DNA of 64,000 bases from JAGIBJ01 sp032119595 (lineage in GTDB: Bacteria > Actinomycetota > Thermoleophilia > Solirubrobacterales > Solirubrobacteraceae). The first letter of the stretch is position 1. The number at the start of each line of letters is the position of its first letter. The notes beneath the pieces were generated by a model. That model was not told the origin of the DNA. It made no database searches and was given only the letters and a program-made list of their open reading frames with translations. Below, one piece after another: positions 35,976-44,683 of the stretch. The translations under genes were made by a program, and so were the position numbers. Where the stretch lies: positions 124,001-188,000 of the forward strand of contig JAUMBQ010000008.1 of assembly GCA_032119595.1 (NCBI GenBank), written 5' to 3'.

Positions 35976-38261
35976 TCAGAGGTCGCCGCCGATGGCCAGC
36001 GGCAGGAGGTCGACCTTCCCGCGAGCCACATCGATGCGATCCACGGTGACCTCCGCGGGATCGCCGACGTGCAGCATCGCGCCGCCACGCTCCGCCGTGA
36101 GCATCGTCCCCTCGGCGTTGAGTTCCCACCAATCGCCGCGAAGCGACCGCAGCGGGATAAGCCCGTCGAACCCGCCGCCGAAATTGACGAAGAGGCCCGC
36201 CTGGATGATGCCGGTGACCTCGCCGCGCCACACCTTGCCGTGGCCACCGCTGAGCAACATGTCGCGCAGCAGGAACGCCTTGGCGATGCGATCGGCTTCC
36301 CGCTCGACGGCCATCGACGCGCGCTCCTGATCCGAGCAGTGTTTGCCCATCTCGGTGAGCGGATCGTCCTCGTCGCGCTCGCGGCCGGTGTCGCCCGAGC
36401 CGGCGAGTCGATCACCAGTGTCGGCACCGATCTTGGCTTTGCCCTGCTCGGCGAGTTCGAGCACCGCGCGATGGCAGACGATGTCTGGGTATCGACGAAT
36501 CGGCGAGGTGAAGTGGCAGTAGTGCGACAGGCTGAGGCCAGCGTGGCCGAGGTTCACCGGCGAGTAGCTGGCGACCTTCAGCGCGCGCAGCACCAGAAGC
36601 GGGAGCGCGAGATGCCCGCGAGAGGCGCGGCGCACGGTCGCCCCGATGATCTTGGAGCACTCGACGACGAGTTCAGAGGCCTGACGCGGGGTCATGGCTT
36701 CTGGCACGGCAGGCACGGGGATCCCGAGCGACGCGAGCTGGTCGACGAGCCGCTCGGCGTTGTCGGGCTCCGGGCGCTCGTGGATCCGGAACAGGCCGGG
36801 TGCACCATTGGCCTGCAGAATCCGAGCGACCTGCTCGTTGGCGAGCACCATGAGCTGCTCGATGAGCTTGTGCGACTCGGTGTGCTGGCTCGCGCGCTGC
36901 GACGTGACCTTGCCCGACGGATCGAACTCGAACTCCGGCTCGGGGATGTCGAGTTCAAGGGCCTGCGGCCGCTCGCGCAGCAGATCGGCAGCGACCTTGC
37001 GAGCGATCGCCAGCGGGCCCGCCCACGGGTCCTGCGCCTGCTTCGTGCCTTCGAAGATCGCGTCGACCTCGTCGTAGTCCAGGCGCATGTCGGACCGGAT
37101 GAGCGACCGGTACACCTCAGCCCGCACGCATCGACCGTCGACGACGACCATCTCGATCGTGACCGCGCGGCGGTCGGCACCTGGGACCAAAGAGCAGGCG
37201 TCGTCAGCGAGCTGTGGCGGCAGCATCGGCGCCACGAAGCCAGGCACGTACGTGCTGGTCGCGCGCGCTTTGCCGGCGACGTCGATGACGCCGCCCTCGG
37301 GCACGAAGCTCGTGACATCCGCGATGTGCACGCGGATGATCGCGCCGCCCTCGCCCTCCTCGGCCGAGATCGCGTCGTCGAAGTCCTTCGCGGTGGTCGG
37401 GTCGATCGTGAAGGTCGGGATGCCGGTGAGATCGCGACGCGGCGCGGAATCCGGTGCCTGGACCGCTTCGGCGGCCGCAGCCAGCGTCGCCTCGTCGTGC
37501 GTCGGTGAGTAGTCGCGCTCGCGCAGCAGGGCGCTGATCACGTCGGCGGTGATGTCCGGGTCGCCGAGCCGCTCGGCGACCCGCCAGCTCCCACCGAAGT
37601 CGTCCTCCGGGATGAGCAGGACGAGTTCGCCCTCCATCACGCCATCGGCGGAGCCGCCACGGCCCACTGCGACGCGCTCGCCCGGCGAGAAGAACGGGTC
37701 GGCGACAAGGAACTTGCCCTGCCGGTTCACGACGCAGACCTGTCCGCCGTCCTCGCGGCGCCGCGGACCGCGGCGCACCGGCGGGCCGTCGCCGCCACTC
37801 AGCCGCTCGCGGTCTTGGCGGCCACGTGGGCCGCCTCGTCCTGCGTCTCGCGGCGGACGTGCGTCGCGCGCAGGGCCGCTGCGCGGCGCGCCACGCTCGC
37901 GGCTGCGCCAGCGATCCTGATCGCCCGACGCCATGCCGGCGCCCGGTCCACGGAAGTCATCACGCGGCCCGCGCTCATCGCGCTGGCGGAAGTCGCCATG
38001 CGACGCTCGGCCCGCGGGCGGCCCCCGGAAGTCGTCGCGCGGCCCGCGATCATCGCGCGGCCCACGGAAGTCGTCGCGCGGCCCGCGATCATCGCGGGGC
38101 CCACGGAAGTCGCCGCGCGCGTCGGCGGCGCCGCGGCCGGTGCTGCCGGAGCCACGTCCTCCGTGGCGACCGGAGTTCTTGCCAGCCTGCTTGGGCGGCT
38201 TGGGCGCCGAACCGCGCCCTTTGCCCGATTTGCCCTTGGGTCCTTTGCCTCGAGCGCTCAT
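35976..38261 (-). CDS. rnr: Ribonuclease R (RNB exoribonuclease)
   Basis: A 761-residue 3'-5' exoribonuclease. The RNB catalytic segment is ypTIDPTTAKDFDDAIS (the Asp-rich site), followed by YVPGFVAPMLPPQLADDACSL and HYCHFTSPIRRYPDI. An S1 domain closes the protein (VTGIIQAGLFVNFGGGFDGLIP). Residues 1-175 are a basic, RG/PRDD-repeat region rather than the usual helical N-terminus; a cold-shock-like domain follows at about 180-245. Its start overlaps the S41 stop (ATGA). RNase R degrades nonstop mRNA released by tmRNA-SmpB, so its place next to smpB makes sense. Confidence 0.93.
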   Translation of the reverse strand: MSARGKGPKGKSGKGRGSAPKPPKQAGKNSGRHGGRGSGSTGRGAADARGDFRGPRDDRGPRDDFRGPRDDRGPRDDFRGPPAGRASHGDFRQRDERGPRDDFRGPGAGMASGDQDRWRSRERGAPRSGPARDARPPRDAGRGGPRGRQDRERLSGGDGPPVRRGPRRREDGGQVCVVNRQGKFLVADPFFSPGERVAVGRGGSADGVMEGELVLLIPEDDFGGSWRVAERLGDPDITADVISALLRERDYSPTHDEATLAAAAEAVQAPDSAPRRDLTGIPTFTIDPTTAKDFDDAISAEEGEGGAIIRVHIADVTSFVPEGGVIDVAGKARATSTYVPGFVAPMLPPQLADDACSLVPGADRRAVTIEMVVVDGRCVRAEVYRSLIRSDMRLDYDEVDAIFEGTKQAQDPWAGPLAIARKVAADLLRERPQALELDIPEPEFEFDPSGKVTSQRASQHTESHKLIEQLMVLANEQVARILQANGAPGLFRIHERPEPDNAERLVDQLASLGIPVPAVPEAMTPRQASELVVECSKIIGATVRRASRGHLALPLLVLRALKVASYSPVNLGHAGLSLSHYCHFTSPIRRYPDIVCHRAVLELAEQGKAKIGADTGDRLAGSGDTGRERDEDDPLTEMGKHCSDQERASMAVEREADRIAKAFLLRDMLLSGGHGKVWRGEVTGIIQAGLFVNFGGGFDGLIPLRSLRGDWWELNAEGTMLTAERGGAMLHVGDPAEVTVDRIDVARGKVDLLPLAIGGDL

Positions 38262-39445
38262 CGCTTGACCGCGTCGATCGCGGTCTGCTCGGCCTCGTCG
38301 ACCTTGGGTGTCTTGGGATCGTCGATCGCTCGCACGTCGGGCTTGATGCCCTTGCCGCGGCTCACGTCCTCACCCTTGGAGACGCCGGCGCCCCCAAGAT
38401 TGCGGCCCTTGGGCGTGAAGTATTGGCCGACGGTGATGTCGAGGGCGCCGCCGGAACCCAGCGGGATGATTTCCTGGAACACCCCCTTACCGTAGGTGGC
38501 CGTGCCGTAAACCTTTGCGCGGCCTCGGTCCTGAAGCGCTCCGGCGACGATTTCGGAAGCCGACGCGCTGTTGGCATCGACGAGCACCGCGAGCGGCACC
38601 ATCGGGAATTTGGGGTCGTCTCCAGCCTCGATCGTGCGCGTCCGCACGGACCGGCCTTTCGTCGTGACGATCGTGCCGCCATCCAGGAACAGACTCGAGA
38701 TGCGCTCGGCCTCGCTCACGAGCCCGCCCGGATTGCCGCGCATGTCGAGCACGATGCTTGTCGCACCTTGCTTCTGCAGCCGCTCGATGCCCTGCTGGAC
38801 CTCGCCATGGGCGCCGGTGCTGAAGCCGCTGAGATGCACGAGCCCGACCTTCGCCGCCGCGTCGTACCGCGCCTCAACCACCGGCACGCGCACCTCGGCG
38901 CGCCGCACGTCGCGCTCCAGGGTCTTGCCGTCGCGTTTGATGGCGAGCTTCACGCTCGTGCCTTCGGGGCCACGGATCAGCGCGCTGGCCGCCGCGGTCG
39001 CGAGGCCGGCCAGTGGCTTGGTGCCAGCGGTCACGATCACATCACCGGACACGAGCCCAGCCGACTTGGCGGGCGAACCCTCGTAGACGTTCACGATCTC
39101 CAGGCCGGCGGCAACCTTCTGCACCTCAACGCCGATGCCCTCGAACTTGGCGTCCGTGACCTCGTTGAAGCGGATCAGGTCCTTCGGCGAGAGATACGCG
39201 GAGTACTGGTCGCCGAGCGTCTCGACGGCAGCCCGCAGCGCCGCCTCCTGGATCGCGCGCTGGTCGACCTTGCGGTAGTACCGGCGCTCCAGGACGCCGA
39301 GCGCCTCTCCCACCACGGCCGTGTCGTCTTGCACGAACACGTCGCGCATGAAGCCAGGGAGGCGATCGGGGTGCCCGCCCAGCCAGACCCCACCCGTGAG
39401 GGCGGCGATCAGCAGGACGAAAGGAAGGAGGATTCGCCGCAACAT
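38258..39445 (-). CDS. S41 family C-terminal processing peptidase (CtpA-like)
   Basis: A 395-residue membrane-anchored serine protease. An N-terminal anchor (ILLPFVLLIAALTGGVWLGG) precedes a PDZ domain (FEGIGVEVQKVAAGLEIVNVYEGSPAKSAGL) and the S41 core: LDMRGNPGGLVSEA, then the nucleophile Ser in NSASASEIVAGALQD and the Lys in YGTATYGKGVFQE. It follows ftsX by 43 bp and overlaps rnr. In several bacteria an S41 protease is encoded next to ftsEX and works in cell-wall remodelling. Confidence 0.92.
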   Translation of the reverse strand: MLRRILLPFVLLIAALTGGVWLGGHPDRLPGFMRDVFVQDDTAVVGEALGVLERRYYRKVDQRAIQEAALRAAVETLGDQYSAYLSPKDLIRFNEVTDAKFEGIGVEVQKVAAGLEIVNVYEGSPAKSAGLVSGDVIVTAGTKPLAGLATAAASALIRGPEGTSVKLAIKRDGKTLERDVRRAEVRVPVVEARYDAAAKVGLVHLSGFSTGAHGEVQQGIERLQKQGATSIVLDMRGNPGGLVSEAERISSLFLDGGTIVTTKGRSVRTRTIEAGDDPKFPMVPLAVLVDANSASASEIVAGALQDRGRAKVYGTATYGKGVFQEIIPLGSGGALDITVGQYFTPKGRNLGGAGVSKGEDVSRGKGIKPDVRAIDDPKTPKVDEAEQTAIDAVKR

Positions 39446-39488
39446 CAGGCCCGGCAGCCTACTCGCCGGGCCGATGCGGGAGCGTCGA

Positions 39489-40376
39489 TCAGACCTTCAG
39501 GAAGCGGCGCAGCGACAGGCCGGAGCCGAGCGCACTGACGCCGACCGAGGCGATCAGGAGCACGGCAGCGAGCACGCCGAAGCTGAGGGTCGACAGACCG
39601 TTGACCACGGGCACGCTCTCGAGCGGGCCGAGCAGCGCGGTCTTGGCGACGAGCAGCACGAGAATCGCGAGCACGCCACCCATGAACCCGACGATCAGGC
39701 CTTCGAGGACGAACGGCCAACGGATGAACCAGTCGGTCGCGCCGACGAGCTTCATGACCTCGACCTCACGACGCCGCGCGAACAGCGACAGGCGGATCGT
39801 GTTGCCGACGAGCAGGATGCTGGAGCCGACGAGCAGGATGGCCAGCAGGCCGGCGCCCATCTTGATGGCGTTCATCACGCCGAGGATCTTCGGGGTTGCC
39901 TTCGCCTTCTTGACCTCGTCGATCTTCGGATCGATCGGGGTGGCGGCGCCCGCGGCGTTCGTCGGCGCGAGCGCCGCGATGATCGCCGGGATGCCGTCGG
40001 CGTCCTTCGGGTACACGCGGAAGGCGTCCGGCAGCGGGTTGGAGCCAAGGATCTGGAACGCCTCAGGGTCGATCTTGCGCTGCTCTTTGAGCGCCTGCTC
40101 TTTGGAGACGTACTCGACCCGGTCGATGTTCGGTGTGCGCATGATCAGCGCCTCGATCCGGTCCGCGTCCTTGGAAGTCGCATCGGTCGTGAGGAAGACC
40201 GGGACGTACTGGCGGCCCTTCGTGGCGTCGGCCGCAGCGGAGGCCATCTGCATGACCGGGATGAAGGCGCCGAGGACCAGCATCGTCACGAGGACGGACG
40301 CCATCGCGGCAAACGAAGGCACGGCGTTGCGCGTGAGCGAACGCCAGACCTCGCGGAAAAAGAAGGAGAGGTTCAT
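39489..40376 (-). CDS. ftsX: Cell division protein FtsX
   Basis: A 295-residue ABC-type permease-like protein with four membrane segments: one near the N-terminus (FAAMASVLVTMLVLGAFIPV), then three at the C-terminus around the FtsX core (RLSLFARRREVEVMKLVGATDWFIRWPFVLEG). The large extracellular loop between helices 1 and 2 has the usual pattern VSKEQALKEQRK. With FtsE it couples division to peptidoglycan hydrolysis. Its ATG overlaps the ftsE stop (ATGA). Confidence 0.95.
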   Translation of the reverse strand: MNLSFFFREVWRSLTRNAVPSFAAMASVLVTMLVLGAFIPVMQMASAAADATKGRQYVPVFLTTDATSKDADRIEALIMRTPNIDRVEYVSKEQALKEQRKIDPEAFQILGSNPLPDAFRVYPKDADGIPAIIAALAPTNAAGAATPIDPKIDEVKKAKATPKILGVMNAIKMGAGLLAILLVGSSILLVGNTIRLSLFARRREVEVMKLVGATDWFIRWPFVLEGLIVGFMGGVLAILVLLVAKTALLGPLESVPVVNGLSTLSFGVLAAVLLIASVGVSALGSGLSLRRFLKV

Positions 40377-41311
40377 CGGTAGTCCTCCGGCCGTTCGACC
40401 GGGCCGAGCAGGTCGGCATCCTGGATCGAGCCGCTCAGGTGATCAAGACGCTCGCGTACGCGGCCGACTTCGACCTCACGCATCATCACGCCGAACTCGT
40501 CGGTGGTCTGCTCGCCCGCGGCGTACATGCCGGACGCCTCGTCGCGAATGATCGTGCCCCTGGAGACCTCGATCACGCGGCGACGCATCTGGTCGACCAT
40601 GTGGTGGTCGTGCGTCGCCACGAGGACGGTCGTGCCGGCCCGCTGGATGCGGTACAGCAGCTGCATGATGCCGATGGACGTCTTCGGGTCGAGGTTGCCC
40701 GTGGGCTCGTCGGCCAGGAGCAGTGGCGGGTGGTTCACGAACGCGCGAGCGATCGAGACGCGCTGCTGCTCACCACCGGACAGCTGGTCCGGGTACTGAT
40801 GCAGCTTGGTCGAGAGGCCGGTGAGGCGCAGGACGTCCGGCACCTTGGAGCGGATTTCCTTGCGGCCAGCGCCGGTGGCCGAGAGGGCGTATGCGACGTT
40901 GTCGTACACGGTGCGGTTCGGCAGGAGCTTGAAGTCCTGGAAGACGATGCCGAGGTTACGGCGGTAGTACGGCACGCGCTTGCGCGTGATCTCCGCGAGG
41001 TTGCGGCCAGCGACCGTGATCGTGCCGGAGGTCGGCTCGTCCTGCTTGCCGAGCAGGCGCATGATCGTCGACTTGCCGGAGCCGGTGGATCCGACCAGGA
41101 AGACGAACTCGCCGCGGCGGATGTTCAGCGTCGCGTCTTCGAGGCCGATCGTGCCATCGGCGTAGTGCTTGGTCACGTTGCGCAGCTCGATCACGTTGCG
41201 CGGGTCGTGCGGCAGGGCGGCGGAGCGCGCAGGCGGTCCGACCGGTTGCATCTGCCGACGCCGGCGTGCCGGCAAGCGGCGTGAGTTCGAGCTCTCGATC
41301 GAGGAAGCCAT
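40373..41311 (-). CDS. ftsE: Cell division ATP-binding protein FtsE
   Basis: A 312-residue ATPase; the usual FtsE is about 225. Walker A GSTGSGKS, signature LSGGEQQRVSIARAF, Walker B LLLADEPTGNLD and switch VATHD are present. The extra length is at both ends: about 45 residues before VIELRNVTKHYADGT, and about 50 residues after the ATPase core (YAAGEQTTDEFGVMMREVEV). I chose the ATG at 41311; starts at 41251 or later would shorten the N-terminus. It is the first gene of the run and is divergent from the M16 peptidase gene. Confidence 0.93.
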   Translation of the reverse strand: MASSIESSNSRRLPARRRRQMQPVGPPARSAALPHDPRNVIELRNVTKHYADGTIGLEDATLNIRRGEFVFLVGSTGSGKSTIMRLLGKQDEPTSGTITVAGRNLAEITRKRVPYYRRNLGIVFQDFKLLPNRTVYDNVAYALSATGAGRKEIRSKVPDVLRLTGLSTKLHQYPDQLSGGEQQRVSIARAFVNHPPLLLADEPTGNLDPKTSIGIMQLLYRIQRAGTTVLVATHDHHMVDQMRRRVIEVSRGTIIRDEASGMYAAGEQTTDEFGVMMREVEVGRVRERLDHLSGSIQDADLLGPVERPEDYR

Positions 41312-41460
41312 CCCAAGCAAGGTACCCCTATACGGGCCTTTCCCCTGCCAGTTGCAGCCCAAGTTGCACGCGCGAGCGCGCCTACTCGATGCCGCGGACA
41401 CCCGGTCTGGGCGCACACGCGCGTCCAGGGCGGCAGGCCGCGTCCCCCCTTCGCGCTAGC

Positions 41461-42735
41461 GTGCAGGCCGTGTCGATCGCCATCTCCTCCACCGCCGCAC
41501 CCAAGGGCCTGCCCATCCACAAGGTCGCGCTGCCTGGCACGCGTGCGCTCACCATCATGGTTGCCTTCGATGCCGGCTCGCGCGCCGAAGCGCCCGAGGA
41601 GAACGGCATTGCGCACTTCCTCGAGCACCTCGTGTTCAAGGGCGGCGAGAAGTACCCGCATTACCGCGATGTCAACGGCACGGCCGAGCGCATGGGCGGC
41701 ATGCTCAACGCCTTCACCAGCCAGGACATGGTCGCGTTCCACATCACGGTGCGGGCCGAGCGCGCACCCGAGGCGCTCGATCTCCTGACCGACTTCGTCG
41801 GCCGCCCGCATATCGACGAGGGCGAGCTCGACAAGGAGCGCGGCGTCGTGATCCAGGAGATCCAGCGTGCCGATGATCAGCCGTCGTCGGTCGCGAGCGA
41901 CCTCATCGAGAAGGCCGCCTGGGGCGACCATCCGCTCGGCCGCACGATCCTCGGCCCCGAGGAGCACCTGCGCACGTTCACGCGGGCTCAGATCGTCGCC
42001 TTCCGCGACCGCCAGTGGTCGCCGACCCGCGGCGGCGCCTACCTGGTCGGCAACCTCGACCATCTTCCGGACGACGCCGCCCTCGGCGAGCTGTTCGACC
42101 GCTTCCCGGATCCGGCCAAGCCCGCTCCCAACCTCGGCATGCCGAAGCTGAACGTGCAGACGCTCGTCGGCGAGCGCGACACCAACCAGTCGCATCTGCG
42201 CCTCACCTACCAGCCGCAGATCGATGCCACGAACGCCCGCGAGCGAGCGGCGCTGCGCCTCTACGGGTCGATTCTCGGTGGCTCGATGAGTTCGCGACTG
42301 TTCGACGAGCTCCGCGAGCAGCGCGGCCTTTGTTACTCAGTCTGGGGCTACGAGCACGTGCATGCCGACGGCGCCGAGCTGAGCATGGGCGCGGGCCTGG
42401 ATTCCGGCAAGACCGTCGAGGCGTACCGCCGGATGCGCGAGATCGTCAACGAGCTGCGCGCGGATGGACCCACGCCCGACGAACTCGAACTTGCGCGCTC
42501 CTACGCCTCCGGCCGGCACATCCTCGCGACCGAGTCGTCCGGCGCGGTGGCCCGTCTGGCCGCGAGCCAGACGATCACGTTCGGCGAGGACATCGACCCC
42601 GACCGCATCATCGAGACGCTCGACTCGATCACGCTCGACGAAGTCCGCGCGGTCGCCCAGTCGATTCCGGACGAAGCAGCCGTCGCCTGCGTCGGCCCGC
42701 ACACGGTCGACGAATTCGCCTGGGACGCCTCCTAG
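41461..42735 (+). CDS. M16 family zinc peptidase (processing-peptidase-like)
   Basis: A 424-residue protein with the inverted zinc motif HFLEH in GIAHFLEHLVFKGGEKY and the distal Glu in ELDKERGVVIQEIQ. Together these mark the catalytic half of an M16B peptidase, related to mitochondrial processing peptidase. The C-terminal half has the matching non-catalytic fold with SRLFDELREQRGLCYSV. The start is uncertain: GTG at 41461 or GTG at 41470, neither with a strong ribosome-binding site. Substrates in actinobacteria are largely unknown. Confidence 0.9.
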   Translation: MQAVSIAISSTAAPKGLPIHKVALPGTRALTIMVAFDAGSRAEAPEENGIAHFLEHLVFKGGEKYPHYRDVNGTAERMGGMLNAFTSQDMVAFHITVRAERAPEALDLLTDFVGRPHIDEGELDKERGVVIQEIQRADDQPSSVASDLIEKAAWGDHPLGRTILGPEEHLRTFTRAQIVAFRDRQWSPTRGGAYLVGNLDHLPDDAALGELFDRFPDPAKPAPNLGMPKLNVQTLVGERDTNQSHLRLTYQPQIDATNARERAALRLYGSILGGSMSSRLFDELREQRGLCYSVWGYEHVHADGAELSMGAGLDSGKTVEAYRRMREIVNELRADGPTPDELELARSYASGRHILATESSGAVARLAASQTITFGEDIDPDRIIETLDSITLDEVRAVAQSIPDEAAVACVGPHTVDEFAWDAS

Positions 42736-43040
42736 ATCGACCGGATGGCGGGCCGGAGCGATGATCGGCCCGCTCATCGACGACCTCTGGCAGACCGGCG
42801 CCGACTGGCCGAGGTCGGCTATCTAACCAAACGCCTGGCCCGAATCCTGCGGCTGCGCCGCGGGCACAATGCGCACAAGAGCGGCCCAATCCAACCCGGG
42901 CGAACGTCGAGATTTGCCCCCTATAGGGGGCATATTTCGACGTTCGAGCTTGGCTGCGGCAGCCAGCGCGTCCGATTTCCACAAGACCGCGGGCGCGCGG
43001 ACCGCGATGATCGTGGCCACCCCGAACCAAGGAGGCCATC
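42736..43040. other. Intergenic region with a long palindrome
   Basis: About 305 bp between the M16 and VOC genes, both on the plus strand. It contains the 46-bp palindrome at 42901-42946. A 21-codon ORF at 42761-42826 has no supporting feature. Nothing else is recognisable. Confidence 0.6.
42901..42946. repeat. 46-bp near-perfect palindrome
   Basis: Arms of 23 bp match at 21 positions; the central 18 bp (TGCCCCCTATAGGGGGCA) are perfect. The centre resembles the C-tract/AT/G-tract operators of CsoR/RcnR/FrmR-type repressors, and the arms carry CGAACGTCGA. It lies 95 bp upstream of the VOC gene. A terminator or mobile palindrome is also possible. Confidence 0.8.
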
Positions 43041-43445
43041 GTGGCCGCCACTGCGCTCAAACTCAGCTGGATCATCATCTACGTCCCAGACATCGCTCGC
43101 GCCCTCTCGGTGTACGAGACGGCATTCGGCCTCCAGCGCAAGTTCCTCACCCCCGACGAGACGTACGGCGAACTCGACACCGGCGGCACCACGCTGGCGT
43201 TCGCCCACGACGACCTCGGCGCCGGCAACTTTCCCGGTGGCCCACAGCGCCCATCGCTCGACGAAAAGCCTGCCAACGTGGAGCTGGCCTTCACCACCGA
43301 CGATGTCGAAGGCGCCGTCGACCAGGCCGTAGCGGCCGGCTGTGTGCTCCTGGCTCCCGCCACGGTGAAGCCGCACGGCCAAACCGTCGCCTGGATCCGC
43401 GATCCGTGGGGCACCCTCATCGAGCTCGCCACCCCGATCGGCTGA
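43041..43445 (+). CDS. VOC (glyoxalase/bleomycin-resistance) superfamily protein
   Basis: A 134-residue protein of the vicinal oxygen chelate fold with two beta-alpha-beta-beta-beta units (WIIIYVPDIARALSVYETAF at the start, and VAWIRDPWGTLIELATPIG at the end). A metal-binding Glu is plausible in LIELATP. The GTG at 43041 has GGAGG 6 nt upstream. The enzyme or resistance role cannot be told from the sequence. It lies just after the 46-bp palindrome, which may control it. Confidence 0.88.
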   Translation: MAATALKLSWIIIYVPDIARALSVYETAFGLQRKFLTPDETYGELDTGGTTLAFAHDDLGAGNFPGGPQRPSLDEKPANVELAFTTDDVEGAVDQAVAAGCVLLAPATVKPHGQTVAWIRDPWGTLIELATPIG

Positions 43446-43456
43446 CGCCTCCGGCG

Positions 43457-44509
43457 CTACTCGCCGACGAGCGGGATGCCGGCGTCGCGGCCGATCGAAA
43501 CCATGCGCTCAATAGGAATGCGGGCCTTCTCGGCGAGTTCGGCGGGCACTTTCACGTCGCCGGTCATGTCGCGGAGGGTGTCGCGAAGCTTCGGCAGGGT
43601 GATCATCTTCATGTAGCCGCAGGCCGCAGCCTCGTTGGCCGCGATGAACTCGGTGCCGGGCGACGCCTGGCGCAAGCCGTGCAGCATGCCAACCTCGGTC
43701 GCCACGATCGCGGTGCGGTGCTCGCCCGAGCTGGCCTGGTCGGCGGCGTAGTCGAGCATTCCGCCCGTCGACAACATGTGCACGCCCTCGGTGGCCACAT
43801 CGCCACTGGCGACGTACTCCATCACTGAGGTCGAGCAGCCGCACTCGGGGTGGATAAGGAAGTCGGCATCGGGATGCTCGCTGCGCACCCGCTCGATGTC
43901 GCTCGGGCGGATGCCGGCGTGCACGTGGCACTCGCCGTCCCACACGTGCAGGTTCTTGTGGCCGGTCATCTTCGCCACGTACGACCCGAGGAACATGTCG
44001 GGGCCGAACAGGATCTCCACGTCCGGACCGTGCTCGGCCACGATGTGCTCGATCACGGCCACCGCGTTACCGCTGGTACAGCAGTAGTCGGTGAGCGCCT
44101 TGACCTCAGCCGTGGTGTTGACGTACATCACGGTGATCGCGCCGGGGTGTTTGGCCTGCCACTCGGCGAGCTGCGGTGCGGTGATCGAGTCGGCGAGCGA
44201 ACACCCAGCGTTGACGTCCGGGATGAGGACCGTCTTCTCCGGGCTGAGCACCGAGGCGGTTTCGGCCATGAAGTGGACGCCGCAGAACACGATCACCGGT
44301 TCGGTCACCCTCGCCGCCTCCTGAGACAGGAAGAGCGAGTCGCCGATGATGTCGGCGACGCCCTGGACCTCAGGGAGCTGGTAGTTGTGCGCGAGAATGA
44401 CCGCGCCTCGCTCGGCAGCGAGCGCGCGGACCTCGGCGGAGAGCTCGGTGATCTGCTCGGGGGTGAGCGGTTCCGGAGCTGCGATTGGAGCCATCGGCAG
44501 GTCGATCAC
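43457..44509 (-). CDS. nadA: Quinolinate synthase
   Basis: A 350-residue iron-sulfur enzyme that condenses iminoaspartate and dihydroxyacetone phosphate to quinolinate in de novo NAD synthesis. Visible family segments are LAHNYQLPEVQGVADIIGDSL, VFCGVHFMAETA, GPDMFLGSYV and CHVHAGI, HPECGCSTSVMEY, and the C-terminal AACGYMKMITL, with the three cluster cysteines expected at the C-G-V, C-G-C and A-C-G-Y sites. I chose the GTG at 44509, which has GAGGA 6 nt upstream; ATG 44569 is the alternative. It follows nadC in the same direction. nadB is not in the window. Confidence 0.95.
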   Translation of the reverse strand: MIDLPMAPIAAPEPLTPEQITELSAEVRALAAERGAVILAHNYQLPEVQGVADIIGDSLFLSQEAARVTEPVIVFCGVHFMAETASVLSPEKTVLIPDVNAGCSLADSITAPQLAEWQAKHPGAITVMYVNTTAEVKALTDYCCTSGNAVAVIEHIVAEHGPDVEILFGPDMFLGSYVAKMTGHKNLHVWDGECHVHAGIRPSDIERVRSEHPDADFLIHPECGCSTSVMEYVASGDVATEGVHMLSTGGMLDYAADQASSGEHRTAIVATEVGMLHGLRQASPGTEFIAANEAAACGYMKMITLPKLRDTLRDMTGDVKVPAELAEKARIPIERMVSIGRDAGIPLVGE

Positions 44510-44683
44510 GGGTCGTCCTCGGCGGGTGCGGGGTGGCGTCGGTAGAAGGGTTCCGACACTCACGAGCATAGGGGCCTACCGCCGAACACGCGTGCGCCGC
44601 GACGCTCAGGCGCTCGGCGGCGCTGCCGCGCTCAGGCGTCGCTCAGGCGTCGATCGACCGCGCCCTTCAGCGCAGGTGGGCCT

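Noticed and set aside
42761..42826. 21-codon ORF after the M16 gene
   Set aside because: It has no conserved feature or clear ribosome-binding site, and GC-rich DNA gives many such frames.
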